A stretch of DNA of 64,000 bases from Blastomussa wellsi (GCA_947652115.1 OX393563.1:7686619-7750618), one strand, 5' to 3'; shown: positions 1 through 11,428, numbered from the stretch's first letter. Made by a program: numbers and translations. The notes: generated from the letters alone by a model not told the origin.

Positions 1-204
1 CTGACTAGAAAATGTTCAAACTGTCCAAAACACACGTTTTTTTCAAAAATCTCCAGGAGTCAATGGGTTAATAACTGCTCTGAAATAAATAAGAATAATT
101 AAAAACGTCAACTCCAATTGCAGAATCCTGCTGAGAATGACCATAAAAAATTAAAAAATGCTGCCAGAAGAAAAAAATTGGACCTGAGGCCGCCTGGTCA
201 GTGG

Positions 205-342
205 TCAACTTTAAAAAAGCATGTTACCTCGATGAGTTCTAAATCTGAGCCCATGATCTGGTCATGTGATACTGGTCAGCAGATACCTCGATTTGACAGC
301 TGTCAATTGACCATAACATGGATGTCCAATACCAAAGATGTA
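205..342 (-). repeat. Dispersed repeat, copy 1 of 3
   Basis: This stretch is approximately the reverse complement of 3795-3915 and resembles 43100-43190. The shared words are a TGACAGCTGTCAA palindrome core (not evident in the third copy), CATGACC/GGTCATG and GAGCTCATC/GAT(G)AGTTC-type ends. It carries no convincing coding frame. It is probably a fragment of an unnamed transposon family. Confidence 0.5.
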
Positions 343-529
343 AGCTGACAAGGTTTTGACAAGGCATGGCTACCCCAATGGCCACCATTTTGTGTGACTT
401 CGTTGTTGTTGTCGTCGTGGGGCACACGCGCCCACAATCCATGCAACTGGCCATGTCGACCATGAAAACTTGAATGCATTCCTATTTCTATGCATGCATG
501 ATTATCCTTCTCCTATGGTTATGGGGCTC

Positions 530-560
530 CCCTTGGCGGCCCTTCGGGCCGCTGGAGCTC
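530..560. repeat. GC-rich hairpin
   Basis: GCGGCCC-TTC-GGGCCGC forms a perfect 7-bp stem with a 3-base loop at 536-552, inside a longer imperfect pairing (CTCC...GGAG). It stands out as GC-rich in AT-rich surroundings. It could be a transposon subterminal hairpin; no function is assigned. Confidence 0.4.
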
Positions 561-650
561 CGCTAATATTGTTGTCATTCTTATTCCATCAAAGAAAAAC
601 AAATTAACTCCAACCCTTTCCAAGGTTTGAGAAAAAAAAAGGATTCTCAC

Positions 651-945
651 CTTTCGGAGTAGTAGATATCTCTAGCCCTGAATCCTTTATCAGAAGATCG
701 GCAATGTGTTTCTGGCCTTTAAGTTCATATAGTGAACAAACGAAGTCTCTAAAAGCGTTAGGTCCCTTTCTCTGTAGCAAGGCAAGTAAGGAGTGAGCCT
801 GCTCTCTTCGCGTTTCCTTCGATTTTACTACCTCCCTGTCATCATCGTCAAGAACATCTAGTCTATTCAGCAACATCGAAGGCTCTAAATCATCTGTGAT
901 CTCAATCCAATGCTTCTGAAGGATCTCTCTGTGTTTTTTCTCCAT
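651..945 (-). CDS. CARD-domain protein, first coding exon (partial gene)
   Basis: The ATG is at 945 and the frame is open for 98 codons to a good splice donor (CCGAAAG|GTGAGA, exon end 651); the reading beyond is intronic. Residues 1-90 look like a caspase-recruitment domain: six amphipathic helices, with MEKKHREILQKHWIEITDDL at the start, an acidic LDDDDREVV turn, then RRGP-type text (QRKGPNAFRDFVCSLYE) as seen in CARDs of caspase-2/9, CRADD and IAP proteins. CARDs form homotypic complexes that activate caspases or NF-kB-type signalling in the cytosol. The downstream exons (death, protease or other domain) lie outside the window, so the full protein cannot be named. It is divergently oriented to PIGC. 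Confidence 0.75.
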
Positions 946-1330
946 CTTGGACCATTGGTCAAAAGCGGAAGTTCAGAGAGCGAATCTTTTTGCTTGGAAA
1001 TTACAAGATTTTGACTTCTTTCCAGAACTGAATTTTTTCTATTTCGTTCTGTGATGCTTGATTCACCAGAGGTGTAATTATTTTTCCAGAAAAACCTAAC
1101 ACATCTCAGAGAAACTTCCCCACACAATCAGCGGGACGACGAAGTGTGGAAGGTGTGGAGTAGTTTTCAGAGGTCTTCGTTTGAGCCTGCTGTATATTTT
1201 AAACCCTATTAACAAATCATTCGTCGTGTACATGTCATGTAATTTACCCGTGTATGTATGGCGGACAGTGAGCTAAGCAAGGAAGTGAACTCTCGAGTTT
1301 GTTTTGTCCTGTAAAATCGAAAAGCGAGAC
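946..1330. promoter_or_regulatory. Candidate bidirectional promoter between CARD gene and PIGC
   Basis: The two start codons are 385 bp apart and point away from each other, so both 5' UTRs and promoters should fall here unless an upstream non-coding exon exists. I see no clear TATA box. Assignment rests on gene geometry only. Confidence 0.45.
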
Positions 1331-4300
1331 ATGCAGTGTGCATTAGTGATACAAACCATGGTCAGTGAAACTGGAAAGGATAATGATCTCCTTCCAGTTC
1401 AGATAAAGGGGAAAAAGCCATGGAGAAAAGTGTTGTACGAAGATCAAGGTGTTCCTGACAACTATGTGGGCGAGTCATTTCTGGAAGAAATGAAGAAAAA
1501 TTGTGAGTTTACTAATTAAGCTTTCCACATAAAAGAAGTGTTTGGAAATTATTATTCTTGCATTGTTTAATATTCTTAATCTTCGACATTTAACAATTTA
1601 ATACAATAGTGAGCATCCTACTGATGAACGGTTATGGCAATTAGATATTTTTACAGGAGCCAACATTGAGATCGTGGTCTGCCCCTTTTGAATTATAATA
1701 ATTATACAGGAGAAGAAAATTACAGTGCAGTTTCTAGTCTGAAGGGGTTTTGACAAAACAATGACCCCCTACTGACCCCTTATAAAATCAATGGGAAAAA
1801 GAAAATTATGGAAGCGCAGAGCTATCAATGGGGCCAATTCATGTTCATTAATAAAATATTTATTTTAGCCTACCTAAATTTCTAAGATGGTGGGACACGT
1901 TGCAGCTTCTCCTTTGATTGTAAGTGAAGGATTAATTTTGTTCACCGATACTCAAGCACAGAATAAGTTGGAATATCATCAAGTATCGTTGCCATACCCA
2001 TTAGAAAATTAAGCAAGGAAAGTAGTGATAAAATGCCGGCAATAGTCCTGGCAATATAAAGATGTTCGCGATTGACTGCGCGTAAGCAGTGGAGGCGATA
2101 TGTAAAGTCTATGGGCACTATCAGGGCACTACCAGGCCTCTCGCCAAAGTGTCCAGCATTTTCAAAATTTCAGGTAAGTTTCATTTATTATGAACTTGAA
2201 TTGGTCTCCTTGATAATTTTCTTTTTCCCATTGATTTTATAGGGGGTCAGTAAGGGGTCAGTGTTTTGTCGAAATCCAGTCTGAAGAACACCTTTTTGTG
2301 GCATGATTCCTGATCTGATATAACCCTTATTGCTATTTCATTCCTCACAATCCTCTTAAATTTTATTTAATTATTGAGCAAAGTGAAAAGAAAAGGAAAT
2401 TTCAAACACTTGTGGGTACTTTGTTTTACAGTAAATACAAGAACCTACCAGTTTTGGTCAGTGGTGTCAGAATCAGGGGCAGTGTCACAGCAAGTAAGCA
2501 GGTAAGAAGAAGAATTCTACAGGCACTTACGGAATACCCAGCAACTATGCTGGTAGGTTAGGGTTGTGTGGTCCACGTGCAAGCCTAGCAAGCCTAAATA
2601 GCACTGTGGTTAGCCTACTTTTAGCTTACAGGTGGCTGTGAATGTGGAAACGATTTCTGGCTCACATGGCTCACCTGGCTTGCGAGTCATGTGCATCATG
2701 TAAGTCATTCTGGTTATCTTACATGTACATTTGTACGATGTATATAACACTTTGGTTAGCCTATATAGCCCTTCAGTTAGTCTACACTGTACAGTTAGCT
2801 TAGGTAGCTGGGGTTAGCCTTTACATTGTATATTATGGTTAGGGATTTCTGGCTCTCCAACAGCAATAGTGAACATAACATTAAAAGAACCTTGCTGCAG
2901 GTGTTGCCTTCCTTGATTTCCGTTTTTTTTTTATTCCCCAGTGTATGTATATTTGTGGCAGCGTTTGTGTACATGGACTTTGGATTCTTGTCACCATCTT
3001 TACTTTTTATGCTTGCCTCTGTGTTGACGCTGGTTGGTTATGTTCTGTTTGATGCTCTGGATGGAGGAATGTTAAGATCCACATCAAAAAGAACAAGTAA
3101 AATCTTTCAAATATAAATTATAAATGCCTACTAAAGATCACAAGCTATAGGGAAAACCAAATCTTATGTGTAGCCATTTTGTAAAATCGTCTTTAAGTGA
3201 TGCAGTGGAATTATAGTGGAACTTCGAAATTTGTTTTCGATGTTTGGTGTTGTTAGAAAAGATTTCTTTTGATAAGATATTTGAAGCAGTAACTCAAAAG
3301 TTTGCAATAAGGCGTAAATAATTTTGGTACAACAATTTCTTATCAGAGACTGAGAAAATGAATTTCAAAGCTCGCAAGCTATAGGAGAAATCTCACATCT
3401 TTTAAGAGATTCAGTGGAATTCTGTGGAACTTCGAAATTTGTTTTCGATGTTTGGTGTTGCTAGAAAAGATTGCTCTTGATAATATATTTGAAGCAGTAA
3501 CACAAAAGCTTGCAATAAGGTGCAAATAATTTTGGTACATAATTTTGTCCAATAAATACTCGAAGTCCTAACGGATTCCGTCTTAATATTTTAAAAATAA
3601 ACTTAATTTTGTTAGTGGAAATCCAGCATACAAAGCATGCCAGCAGAGTGCCATGGGTAAGATATTTTGGAAACCTATGAAGCTGAAAAAATTGGTTTCC
3701 ATGTGACTTTCTGTCCAACCTCCTGTACAAACTCTGGGAGAGAGTAGGGAATCCCCATACTCCAGATTTAAATAGATGTAGAAAAGGCCGAATCTTATGG
3801 ACATCCATGTTATGGTCAAATTGACAGCTGTCAAAACAAGGTATCCACTGACCAGTGTCACATGACCATAAATATCACAGGCTCAGATGTAGAGCTCATC
3901 AAGTTCACATGTTTTTTTTGGAAGTTGATTGCTGACCAGGTAATGGTTTTTATTTGGTTGCAGGCTCAAGAATGCTTCTCTCAAGCTTTTTGGTACAGTT
4001 TTAAAAACTCCTGTAGTTTGAAGGATTCACTAATGACTCACTAATGCCATTTGCTTTTTCAGGATTGGATGACCTAAAAAGTTGTGTGGTGGTTCTTGGT
4101 TCTGTGTTTGTGTTATCTCCAGTTTTGAAAACTTTGACTGATTCAATTAGTACAGACACAATTTATGCCATGACAGTAAGTTCTACAAAGATGATAACGG
4201 TAGTGTAGCAGCTCTCGTAAGCTTGTAATTCTAACTGGTAGCAGTTGCTATTGTTTTAGGGGCCAGGGGCATTTTTCCTGTTGTTTGTTAATTCTATTGT

Positions 4301-6780
4301 TTTCACGAAGGGTATCGAGCCATTCATATGAGACCTTATAAGAACTGCTACCTCGCCAAACAATAAATTTTGAGGTATCTTTAAAGATCTTTGACCTCTA
4401 TAATTATGACATCAGAGATTTAAAGTTAGTAATGTAGTTTATTTGTTTATAAGATATTTTACATAAATTATAAAGACAATTGTTATGCTAATTGTGCAGA
4501 ATTTATTTTACCGGTGCTTGGGGCTTTGTTTTTGACTCGTGTATAAGTCGAGGGCGATTTTTTGGACTGATTTTTAGGTCGTGAAAGGTCGACTTATACA
4601 CGAGTAAATACGGTAGTTTATTTGAGGTTCACATGTTCGAGCTGAAGCCATTACTTTTCAAAGACAGTGTCTTCATTACAAGTCATGTGTCTTGATGTTC
4701 ATTCTCATGTGTTCACTTTTCAGACATTCATGCTTGCAATGAACTTACTTCTTTACGATTATGGAACAAGTGCTGCAATGTAGGTGTATCCCCATTTCAT
4801 GGATTTTTAGTTCTTCATTCCAACCTTCAGATCAACTCGCTGTTCCAAAACCAAAGTTTGCCGAAATGCCGAGCGATTTTTGCACTAAATTAAACTGAGA
4901 ACTGGTCAAACTTACAGTAGTACAATGTCATAAAGTGGAGGTGCTCTTTTAAAAGCTGATGCATAATTAATAAAACAAGTGTCAATTATTACAATAGAGT
5001 AGGCTACAATCTTGTTTGGCATTTTGGACATTTTTCTTCATTTTTACACTTTATGTATTAATTTCATTAACAAAACCATACAACACGGTTAAAAAGAAAC
5101 TGAAATACTTTTTTTGTCAGAGTATCCAGATCTGCCTCGCTGAACGCTTCCATCTTTGCATCTGTATGTTTGGCTTCACGCCTGCCTTCTTCTCTGCACG
5201 TTTTTGCCACTGTAACATTTGCCATGCAGATGTTTGCTCTCTTTCCATCACTGAGAAGACAGCTTAAGGTAAGACATAGTTTTGTTCAATAAAATGTGAT
5301 TAATATTTTGTCGTATGATAATGTTCCGCAGAAAATATCTTTAGAGGTTATTTGGAGGATTGCTACTTCCCCTGGATGGGATGCTAGTCCTCTGATGCTC
5401 ATTTCTACTCCTGGGTGTAGTCCTACAGGCTCTGTGAAAGTAAAATGTCTTGCCCAATAACACAAACAATGGCCCGGCCAGGAATCAAACCTGGGCAGGG
5501 GTGGATCTAGGGGGAGGGTGCAGGGGGTGTACACCCCTCCCTGAGATGACCTGCGACTTTCTAATATAACTGGTATTCTGCTTACGTCACTCATCAATTA
5601 CGTCATTCCTTAGTGGTTCACCCCCTCCTGAGAAAAATCCTGGATCCACCCCTGCTGGGCCATTTAATGCGTGTCTAGCGTCCTATAACCATTGGGCCGC
5701 AGTACTTCCCAGTTTGTGTAGTATACTTGGTGTTAATTTAACAAAAAAAATTTTTTTTTGATGATACATGTCCTTCTCCAACTTTTGTCTCCATTCAGAT
5801 GCAGCTTCCCGCAAGCCACATCGTTGTGACCTGGTCTCTAGTCTTGGTTGCCATTGCGATGTTGTGGCCACTGTCCCAGCTGTTCGCAGTGTTGCTGGTT
5901 CTTGTGCACCTGGCGGTAACGTTTGTGTGTCCTTTTTGGCTGATTAAACTTCAACGGTTGAAAAAGTAAGAACGAGAAAAGAAAGATCAAAAAATCATAA
6001 CGGTTTATGACCAGTTGGCTATTTGCAAAAGGTTGCGGGACCACCAAAGACAAATCCCTAGTCCTGGCAGGGACCTCCAACTTCCTAACCTTTAGGCCAC
6101 GCTGTTTCCACTTCTCATAAGCGTACGGGCAATTTTTTGCCGGGGGGGGGGTTGAACCATTTGCCCAAAAAATTTTTCCAAGTTGCTGTTTTTTTTTGGG
6201 GGGGGGGGACTGCAGCCTCCCGTCCCGTACGCCTATGCCACTGAATCATTTCTCGTAGACTTTTTAAGTTATTCCAACTTAGAATGCGTTTATTGGCTTG
6301 TTAAGACTCGTTTCCCTTAGTCGTGGCATTTAATCGTTCATTTCTTTGTACTTGTGTCTGCAAACTCTTAGAGAACCAGCATGGCTGTCGGTGTGATAAA
6401 TTATAAAACTGAGCCAATGGTCATAAACGAAATCCTGGTAATTTTAACCTGGTTTGTGCGTACTCGACGTAGAAGTGATATACCAAAGACATTCTCACTT
6501 TTACCGCCTGATATACATGACGAAATCCAGCCTGGGCTTAAATTTCAAATTTCAGTTTTAGCTCGGGCTGAAAACTTTTTCAAACGCCGGCCTTTTTAAA
6601 GATCTATACTCAAAACACAGAGTGGTAGCTTAACTGAAGTCTCAGTGCTTCTAACCGAAAAAGCCATGGAATCAGGCCCTTAAAATGTATTTTGTTCTGT
6701 TTTCTTTTTTCGTTAGTAATATTCACGGTCCGTGGGATGAAGCCGTGATAAACGAAGAACATGTTGCCAAAGCGAAGTGA
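1331..6780 (+). CDS. PIGC: PIG-C, GPI-GlcNAc transferase subunit C (8 exons)
   Basis: Exons: 1331-1502, 2432-2501, 2942-3096, 4063-4175, 4724-4779, 5121-5268, 5799-5965, 6717-6780, all with GT-AG borders and matching phases; 314 residues. The spliced protein follows metazoan PIG-C throughout: [16 protein letters not shown] in exon 1, YMDFG and [11 protein letters not shown] in exon 3, [20 protein letters not shown] in exon 4, DYGTSAA in exon 5, [20 protein letters not shown] in exon 6, FWLIKLQ in exon 7 and HGPWDEA near the C-terminus. PIG-C is a multi-pass ER membrane subunit of the complex that transfers GlcNAc to phosphatidylinositol, the first step of GPI-anchor synthesis. An alternative ATG at 1358 has a better Kozak context (A at -3, G at +4) and would give 305 residues, closer to the vertebrate length. 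The gene appears intact; introns hold several transposons. Confidence 0.95.
1744..2277. mobile_element. Non-autonomous inverted-repeat transposon in PIGC intron 1
   Basis: A 534-bp element with roughly 70-bp terminal inverted repeats (left begins GGGGTTTTGACAAAAC, right ends GTTTTGTCGAAATCC). It is flanked by an exact 8-bp duplication AGTCTGAA at 1736-1743 and 2278-2285. An 8-bp target duplication fits hAT-type or related DNA transposons. There is no coding capacity, so it depends on a transposase elsewhere. Confidence 0.75.
3130..3545. repeat. Tandem duplication in PIGC intron 3
   Basis: Two imperfect copies of a block of roughly 130 bp sit about 204 bp apart. Both contain GTGGAACTTCGAAATTTG, TTCGATGTTTGGTGTTG and GAAGCAGTAAC. 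Local segmental duplication inside the intron; no coding potential. Confidence 0.7.
3795..3915 (+). repeat. Dispersed repeat, copy 2 of 3
   Basis: Inverted relative to the copy at 205-342 and parallel to 43100-43190. It contains GACAGCTGTCAA and TCACATGACCATAAAT. It lies in PIGC intron 3. Confidence 0.5.
5320..5715 (-). mobile_element. tRNA-derived SINE, antisense, split by a MITE
   Basis: Read on the minus strand this has an A-box-like GGCCCAATGGTTATAGGACG and a B-box-like GGTTTGATTCCTGG, then a non-tRNA body. The tRNA-like head is interrupted by the inverted-repeat element at 5496-5654. It lies in PIGC intron 6 (5269-5798). Confidence 0.55.
5496..5654. mobile_element. MITE with CAGGGGTGGATC ends
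   Basis: A 159-bp element with terminal inverted repeats CAGGGGTGGATC / GATCCACCCCTG and a 5-bp duplication CTGGG at 5491-5495 and 5655-5659. A relative with the same type of ends lies at 53990-54183. It inserted into an older SINE, so it is the younger element. Confidence 0.75.
5970..6116 (-). mobile_element. tRNA-derived SINE fragment, antisense
   Basis: The reverse complement shares GCGTGGCC, GGATTTGTCTT.GGTGGTCC and GCAAATAGCCAACTGGTC with the sense copy at 62607-62885. Much of the tRNA-like head is deleted. It lies in PIGC intron 7. Confidence 0.6.
6117..6236. mobile_element. MITE with GCGTACGGGC ends
   Basis: About 120 bp, bounded by ATAAGCGTACGGGC and CCCGTACGCCTAT in inverted orientation. 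The interior is mostly G runs. A longer relative sits at 43201-43417, and half-elements may be present near 53160 and 59190. Confidence 0.65.
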
Positions 6781-6839
6781 ACTATGCTACCTGAGTGTAT
6801 TATGGGACTTTTCGCGCACGTTTACACCACAACAGTAAA

Positions 6840-7400
6840 TTGCTTCGAAGACACAGCTGGAGTCCTCGGCGGCGCAGCGCATTTCCCTTTCGTAAACAAG
6901 CGATGCAATTTTAGCGATATCATATCGAACTTTTTCCCCACAGAAAAGAAAGAAAATATATACGTCAATGACCAGATTCGAATTCCCCTGAACCTCTGAC
7001 GTGCCTACCTCACCACTACACTACCACTACAATACCAGGCCAATCCGCCTAATTCTCGAAAAATTCAATTATAAAAACTGACTTTCCTAATCTATTTTAC
7101 TTTACTATTGCCCTAGCCGACAAATAAAAGCTAACCACAAGCAAACCAGTTAGAAAGTGAGAAATTAAGCAATTTAAGAGTGTTTATTTGTCTATCACCA
7201 AAATATAACCAGTTTCTACCTAGTCCAGGCCTAAACTAGAGCAGATATAGCATGGTCCATTCCGGAAAACTTGGTTACCAATTATGGCAGCAACCGTTAA
7301 AAAGGTCTAAAAATTGCATCGCTTCCAGGTTGTATACGAAAGGGAAATGTGCGGCGGCGCATAGCCCAGACATTGGTGTGCAGGGCCACAGTGGAGTCCT
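6840..7400. mobile_element. Inverted-repeat block 3' of PIGC
   Basis: Arms around 6857-6925 and 7305-7390 are inverted copies: both carry TGCATCGCTT, CGAAAGGGAAATG(C/T)GC and GGAGTCCT or its complement. The interior is AT-rich and non-coding. A degraded DNA transposon is the simplest reading; exact ends are not resolved. Confidence 0.5.
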
Positions 7401-7553
7401 TGTTTCACTACGCCTAGCTTGTTACTCCACAAGTGGTTCGTGGCGCCAAAGTAGCATGCGTGCTTTCTCAAACTCAGCACAAGGCTGGCATTTTGACAGA
7501 AAACGCCAATAATTGGAGACGTTCAGTTTAGTTATTGATGTAATGCACCTTGG

Positions 7554-7895
7554 ACTCCCTCTAATCCAACAGCAACGGCGAGAGACCCTGGTGTTGATGA
7601 TAGTGATGGGGACGATGATAGCGACAATGACAGTGAAAACGGACCATCTCAGTTCAGAAAACGGAAGAAAGTTCTTCAGAAACGGCGCTCAGCACCAAAC
7701 ACATTGATTTCTGAGATATTGTTTTTGCAAGTTGACAGCTCAAAATTTCAGAGATTTAATAAATTTAATATATTAAATAATCTAAGGCTGTCAGCATTTG
7801 AGTCTTCTTTGAGTGTTAGTAAGTCGCGAGAGTCAATCACAAAGTACAGGGGTGTGTTACATAATTTCAACTACCTTAGAATCGACAGAAGTTGA
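7554..7895 (+). other. Open frame without start: acidic then basic (possible exon or remnant)
   Basis: This frame is open for 113 codons but has no ATG in its first half. It reads TPSNPTATARDPGVDDSDGD, then an Asp/Ser/Asn-rich run, then the basic cluster RKRKKVLQKRR (resembling a nuclear localisation signal). Such low-complexity acidic/basic text is typical of nuclear proteins and some transposase-associated proteins. I do not recognise a family, and no convincing splice sites define it. It could be a retained exon, a pseudogene piece or chance. Confidence 0.25.
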
Positions 7896-8242
7896 AAATG
7901 TTTCATGCAGTTTTTCTCTAAATTTTCAGGGGGCCAATGCACAGGTGCGCCGACGGCCTTGTTAGTGTCATTTGTTCAGCGATAGCCTTCTATCCGAAGA
8001 AACAACCCAAAACTCTCCTTCCCCTGCTTACCCTTACATCTTTCTTGACAAATACATAACCAGATATATCCGAATTCAGTGAATAACATCAAAATCACAA
8101 GAGTATTGTAACACATAAATCTTTTTATCCAATTCTTGAAGAAATCCCTCAGAAAATAGGGAAAATAACGCATTCAAGACAAAACAAACCTCACACCTTA
8201 TTCCATATCCGAATCAACGTTAATCAGTCTTTTGTTGGTATT

Positions 8243-8325
8243 CAAATTAGCCCTTCTTGCCTCGTTTTTAAGCTCAAAAATCAAAAGAATATTTTATCGT
8301 GAACGAGACAAGAAGGGCCAATTTG
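8243..8325. mobile_element. Short inverted-repeat element
   Basis: CAAATTAGCCCTTCTTGCCT at the left is mirrored by AAGAAGGGCCAATTTG at the right, leaving a short loop. It is a foldback MITE-like unit. The text resembles the arms of the element at 39458-39640. Confidence 0.6.
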
Positions 8326-8429
8326 TATGTACATAAATCAACGACCAATTTGGAAGTAGGATGTTTGCCGTTCGCCGGAAAAAAAAAACGTCATGCTTTC
8401 TCAATATATTATTGGCAGCTGGGGCAATG

Positions 8430-8740
8430 GAAACGTGCTCTGTGTGACCTGTCAGCACGTGCTTTGCTGGACCTTACAGTACGTGCTCTGAAAGATCTCA
8501 CAAGACGTGGTGATACTAAGGACGATCTTACATGACGTGCTACGTGCGACCTGTGCTTTGCTGGACCGTACAGTACGTGCTCTGAAAGATCTCACAAGAC
8601 GGGGTGATGCCAAGGACGATCTTACATGACATCTAACATGACGTGCTACGTGCGATCTTTCATGACGTGCTGTAAAGTGCTGCGTACGATCTTGCTTGAC
8701 GTGCTAACGTCAGAATTTAGATGACGTGCTCTATACAAGA
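8430..8740 (+). repeat. Tandem repeat cluster rich in ACGTGC
   Basis: A 94-bp unit containing GCTTTGCTGGACC, AGTACGTGCTCTGAAAGATC and GGACGATCTTACATGAC is duplicated (starts near 8461 and 8555), then decays into shorter repeats. Eleven ACGTGC hexamers occur in about 300 bp. The whole block lies between two direct copies of TATCCGAATCAACGTT (8206 and 8925). It is non-coding. Confidence 0.65.
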
Positions 8741-8950
8741 AATTAGTAAACACGACTTTTAAACATAGTTTGAATTGAAGAAAAAGTAAAAAGGCTTTTT
8801 GCGGGAAGGTCCGGATCGGGTGGTGCGGGTTGGAGTCCTGGGACGGCCGGATCACTGTCTTGGGCAAGGTACTTTAGTCTCAGTGCCTCTGTCGGCTTCA
8901 AGAAATTTCTCCGAGTGTTACGCATATCCGAATCAACGTTCATCAGTGTT

Positions 8951-10569
8951 TATTTAGCCGGTCATCAGTCAGAAAACGTTTTCCTTTGTACTAAACAAAA
9001 AACGTGTTTTGTCAGCTTTACTCAAGTGAAAATTCGCAAGAGATGGGGTAGAGCTTTTCTATGAAGAAATTCCCGTCAAAATTCTGATTCAAGCTGCAGA
9101 AATTTTCGAGGAAGCTTCTAAGTTCGAGAGGAAATTAGAAGAAGCGAAATTAAAAATTGCTTCGCAGTTAATCGTGCGTGTTTTGTTGTTTTTACTCGCG
9201 GCGTATCGGTAAAATCAATATCATAAAGCAAATAAATAAGCCTAGGCTCGTGTTTTTTACATTTCCCTCGTGTTCTCAAATGCCGGTCGTGTTTTATGAC
9301 AGTATAACACATGGCTTAGGCTTCTTTATTTGTTAAATTTAATAGCAGGTAAGCACCTCTACTGTAGATTATTGTGCGGCTTTCCTTGTAGTGCTTTCCT
9401 TTCCGTCATGTTGCAGTTTTTAAAATATGCTAGCGGTGGCCAGCAATTCACAAAACGGAGAAGGTAGTTATATGCTTTCAAAATAAAGATTTTTCTAAGA
9501 CAGTTGTGGTACCGAAAATTCCAATAACTTGGTTATACATTTGATAGAGAACCTACAGGATCCTACAGAACATTTTAGTGGGGAAATCTGTGTTTAATGA
9601 TATGTCTAATAGATGTTTTCAGTGCTCGATGGGAAATTAGTAATTTTACGGTAATACCTTTTCAGTTTTGAGGAATGGAAACCATAAATAGTGAAAAAAT
9701 TAATTGTGTTCACTACAGATAAAATATAGTAATATAATAAGCTACACAAGCTATAATAATCAAGATGAAATTGTCAAACCTTTGTTTTGTGCGAATCAAA
9801 TAACACTCATCTTTAATTATTGATCACCATGGAAGGCACTAAAAGTTTATTAAGTTTAGTTTCCACTCTATTGCAGAATATGATGATATATGCCTTCAAC
9901 AATGGTGTCACTGAAGGTAGAATTTTTATAACATTGCCGGGGTTTATATCGCTACTGTTTACACAACAACATGGCTAAATCGGAAAAGATAACCTTATTA
10001 CCAAAATGACTCCCAACAATTTGATGTTATTAAATCAAGAAATGTGTCTTATAATTAACTTGGCTTTACAAAATCTCCAATTGGAACATCTGATGTAATT
10101 ATTAAAATCATTTGACAGGCACCGTCTTGAGTCTCTTCTAATTTGCATATAAGGGCACCAGATAAGTACATTGTCGTTGACTCCAAGCTTCTGCTTTGTC
10201 TTCCTTCGTGTTAAAACGAAACGAGTTCACGTTTACCGTGGAAGAAGCAACAATTTCCGTGCCCACACAGACCCCATAAGAGACCCATAAGCAAAGATTT
10301 GCGGCTTTACTACCAATTGGCGGCTTTTATAGGCACAATGCACCTGCCCTAGCGTCAAACAAATGCAGCGAAAGTAAATGTAGATAGTTTTCAAGAAATA
10401 TAACTTAAATAGGTTAGAGCTATAGAATAGGTAACAAGCCTTTGCCTTGTTTGCGATATAAACTCAAAATAATATTTTCAGTTCTTTTAAGAATGACTCA
10501 AAAAAGTAATTTCTGGTGTGAATGACAAATGGCTGTTCCTTTTAGAGACCAGAGCGGTAATCTTTACAG
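8951..10569. other. Gene-free stretch
   Basis: AT-rich DNA. I see no domain-bearing frame, RNA gene or clear repeat. It lies 3' of the first GPCR copy and could hold its terminator and UTR. Confidence 0.5.
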
Positions 10570-11428
10570 TTAATTTTCTCTGCAAAAAAGCTTTTTTATT
10601 TCCATCTTAATGTCCCTCTTCAAAACAGCGTAGACCAAAGGATTTACAGCGGAGTTGAGAACTAGGAGTATAATGGGGATCTGGCCAGTAGTGTCCGACA
10701 CGTTGCAAAAAGTAATCATAAAAAAACTCTCGCACAAAAGTAAGTAATTTACCACCACGTAACACGACAAGAAGAGCACGACAATGGCAATTACGAAGGG
10801 AGCTGTGTTGTGCCTTCTGCGTCGGTGCACAGTTGCGGCTTCTGCGGGGGAAGGGCTCGGCTGGACCTGAAGTTCCATTGCCGCATCGTGGTGTGACTGT
10901 GCATGTGAAACAACTAGAATACGAACAACGGCATAGAAGAGTAATGCGCAGGATATTATGTCAAAGGCAGAGACGCCGGTTAATCGTAAAGCTCTCAGCG
11001 CAGTCTCGGAGGTTGTGGCGTACATTCCCACCAAAAGTGACAACGAGATGCTACCATGCTATCAAGATAACCATCCCAGGGCGCCTCTCAGTCGTGGAGG
11101 AAATGTATCTGAGAGGGTGAATGATGGCGATGTAACGATCCCAAGTCAAGGTACAAAGATTTGTAACCGAAGAGTGGAGAAAGAACCAGAAGAATGCCAT
11201 CTGCACCGTGTCGTTGCACACCTTTGAGTAATAACAAAGGTAACTCGATGGAAAAACGACGATTCCGACTCCAAAATCGGCCGCTGCCAAGGAAATGACA
11301 AACCAGTTGGCCGAGGAATGAAGTCGGCGATTTTTGGCGACAAGAAACACCACAGAAGCGTTTCCCGTTACTGTAATGATCGAAAGTAACCAGCCGATAG
11401 GATTGAGCCAATTTTCAACTGTAACCAT
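10570..11428 (-). pseudogene. Intronless class A GPCR copy 1, frameshifted
   Basis: The ATG at 11428 opens MVTVENWLNPIGW, then TM1 (GN), TM2 with LAAADFGVG, the C-x5-C loop, TM3 with WDRYIAI and TM4. After I-L-I-A-W a TAG appears and the frame changes: the 15 nt that encode L-I-P-F-V in intact paralogs are replaced by 4 nt, a net loss of 11 nt. Reading resumes in another frame at S-L-L-V-G-M-Y and runs through TM5-TM7 (NPLVY) to a KKLFCREN tail. Both halves are otherwise well preserved, so the break is recent. Functional receptor is not expected, as TM5-TM7 would be lost. Confidence 0.85.

Noticed and set aside
5286..6080. Minus-strand frames in PIGC introns
   Set aside because: They translate antisense SINE and MITE sequence.
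8430..8740. CRISPR-like array
   Set aside because: Repeats are of eukaryotic tandem type with degenerate units and no uniform spacers; the genome is metazoan.
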